5,335 bases of DNA, taken from Nitrospira sp. (lineage in GTDB: Bacteria > Nitrospirota > Nitrospiria > Nitrospirales > Nitrospiraceae). The notes under the pieces were generated by a model. The model saw only the letters and a program-made list of their open reading frames with translations. It was not told the origin of the DNA and made no database searches. This document shows positions 4,612 to 5,335 of the stretch, one piece after another. Position numbers and translations under genes: made by a program. How positions within the stretch are numbered: the first letter of the stretch is position 1; every line of letters starts with the position of its first letter. The DNA lies in contig JACOEF010000188.1 in the NCBI GenBank assembly GCA_024998705.1, positions 1 to 5,335 on the forward strand. Direction: 5' to 3'.

Positions 4612-5335
4612 ATGATTAAAGCGATTAAAGGCGTCAAAGATCTCCTGCCTGAGGAGTCCCCCCGTTGGCGATACATCGAAGATACCGCCCGGAAGTGGGC
4701 CCTCTGTTACGGCTTTCAGGAGATCCGTGTCCCGATTTTCGAGACCACGACGTTATTCGCGCGCAGTATTGGCGCCTCGACCGATATCGTCGAAAAAGAA
4801 ATGTACACCTTCGCGGATCGCGACGGGTCCTCCCTGACTCTGCGCCCGGAGGGGACAGCCGGGACAGTTCGAGCCTTCATTGAGCACAACCGAGCCGCCG
4901 ACCCGCGGCCGCAAAAATATTGTTATACCGGGCCGATGTTCCGCCACGAGCGTCCCCAGGCCGGACGGTTGCGGCAATTTCATCAGTTTGGCGTGGAATC
5001 GTTCGGCGTCTCCGACCCGCGCGCCGATGTTGAGGTCATGTCGCTCCTCTGGCGCCTCTTGTCCGACCTCACGCTGCCTGGGCTGACCCTGGAAATCAAC
5101 AATCTCGGGTACGCCGATGACCGGGCGCAGTACAAGCCGCTCCTTATTGCGTTCCTCAAGGGTGTGGAAAGCCGCCTCTGCGGGAATTGCCAGCGACGGA
5201 TCGAAACGAACCCGTTACGTGTCCTCGACTGCAAAGTCCCGGACTGTCGATCGGCGACCGAGGATGCCCCTCGCCTGGCCGATTCCCTGTCACCCGCGGC
5301 GCGAGACCATTTCGAGCATGTGACGGCCGGCCTGC
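4612..5335 (+). CDS. hisS: Histidine--tRNA ligase (HisRS), N-terminal part
   Basis: These are the first 241 codons of a class II aminoacyl-tRNA synthetase that charges tRNA-His with histidine in the cytoplasm. The full family length is about 420 residues, so the right edge of the window cuts the gene. Visible landmarks are the N-terminal IKGVKDLLPEES (5-16), motif 1 around GFQEIRVPIFE (34-44) and the substrate loop TLRPEGTAGTVRA (76-88). Motif 2 follows, with GPMFRHERPQAGRLRQFHQF (107-126), including the ATP-binding arginine of FRHE. After these comes ETNPLRVLDCK (198-208), a hallmark of bacterial HisRS. Cysteines at 190, 193, 207 and 212 sit around that segment. Motif 3 and the anticodon-binding domain would lie outside the window. 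ATG 4612 starts exactly at the conserved N-terminus. Its Shine-Dalgarno is poor (AGGA at 4590-4593 is too far), but the strong upstream promoter match supports the unit. Confidence 0.97.
   Translation, partial: MIKAIKGVKDLLPEESPRWRYIEDTARKWALCYGFQEIRVPIFETTTLFARSIGASTDIVEKEMYTFADRDGSSLTLRPEGTAGTVRAFIEHNRAADPRPQKYCYTGPMFRHERPQAGRLRQFHQFGVESFGVSDPRADVEVMSLLWRLLSDLTLPGLTLEINNLGYADDRAQYKPLLIAFLKGVESRLCGNCQRRIETNPLRVLDCKVPDCRSATEDAPRLADSLSPAARDHFEHVTAGL

Overview
This is a bacterial chromosomal window of fairly high GC content, densely coding and without mobile elements, CRISPR arrays or RNA genes that I can see. A flavin-dependent (ThyX-type) thymidylate synthase relative, a bacterial-type HisRS with a cysteine-rich insertion, a DUF2252 protein and a TPR protein together suggest an environmental bacterium. 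Nitrospirota is my tentative guess, but the sequence alone does not prove the phylum.

Layout from left to right: (1) positions 1-179 hold the C-terminal end of an unrecognised plus-strand gene. (2) A 199-nt gap with a 12-bp palindrome precedes a complete plus-strand DUF2252 gene (379-1482), whose product has a kinase/phosphotransferase-like GDxHxxNFG and NDFDE core. (3) A 338-nt convergent gap (1483-1820) holds a 14-bp palindrome followed by a T-run, a possible terminator. (4) A minus-strand pair follows: a long, two-domain ThyX-like gene (4359-2878) and, 19 nt downstream, a TPR gene (2858-1821). The TPR gene is split by an in-frame TAG at 2642-2640. (5) A 252-nt divergent intergenic region carries candidate promoters for thyX (minus) and hisS (plus). 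(6) The first 241 codons of hisS (4612 onward) run off the right edge.

The functional links are modest. ThyX-type enzymes make dTMP from dUMP with methylenetetrahydrofolate and FAD, and HisRS charges tRNA-His. The two genes share a divergent promoter region but have no obvious shared pathway. The TPR gene looks co-transcribed with the thyX-like gene and probably encodes a helical scaffold of unknown partner.

Two points deserve most attention. The ThyX-like protein consists of two fused Thy1-like halves that each keep a different part of the ThyX signature: SxRY in the first, RHR in the second. The TPR reading frame continues unbroken on both sides of an amber codon, which implies a recent nonsense mutation, a sequencing error, readthrough, or termination-reinitiation at a GTG one codon later. 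I see no clear evidence of an entirely new multi-gene system.
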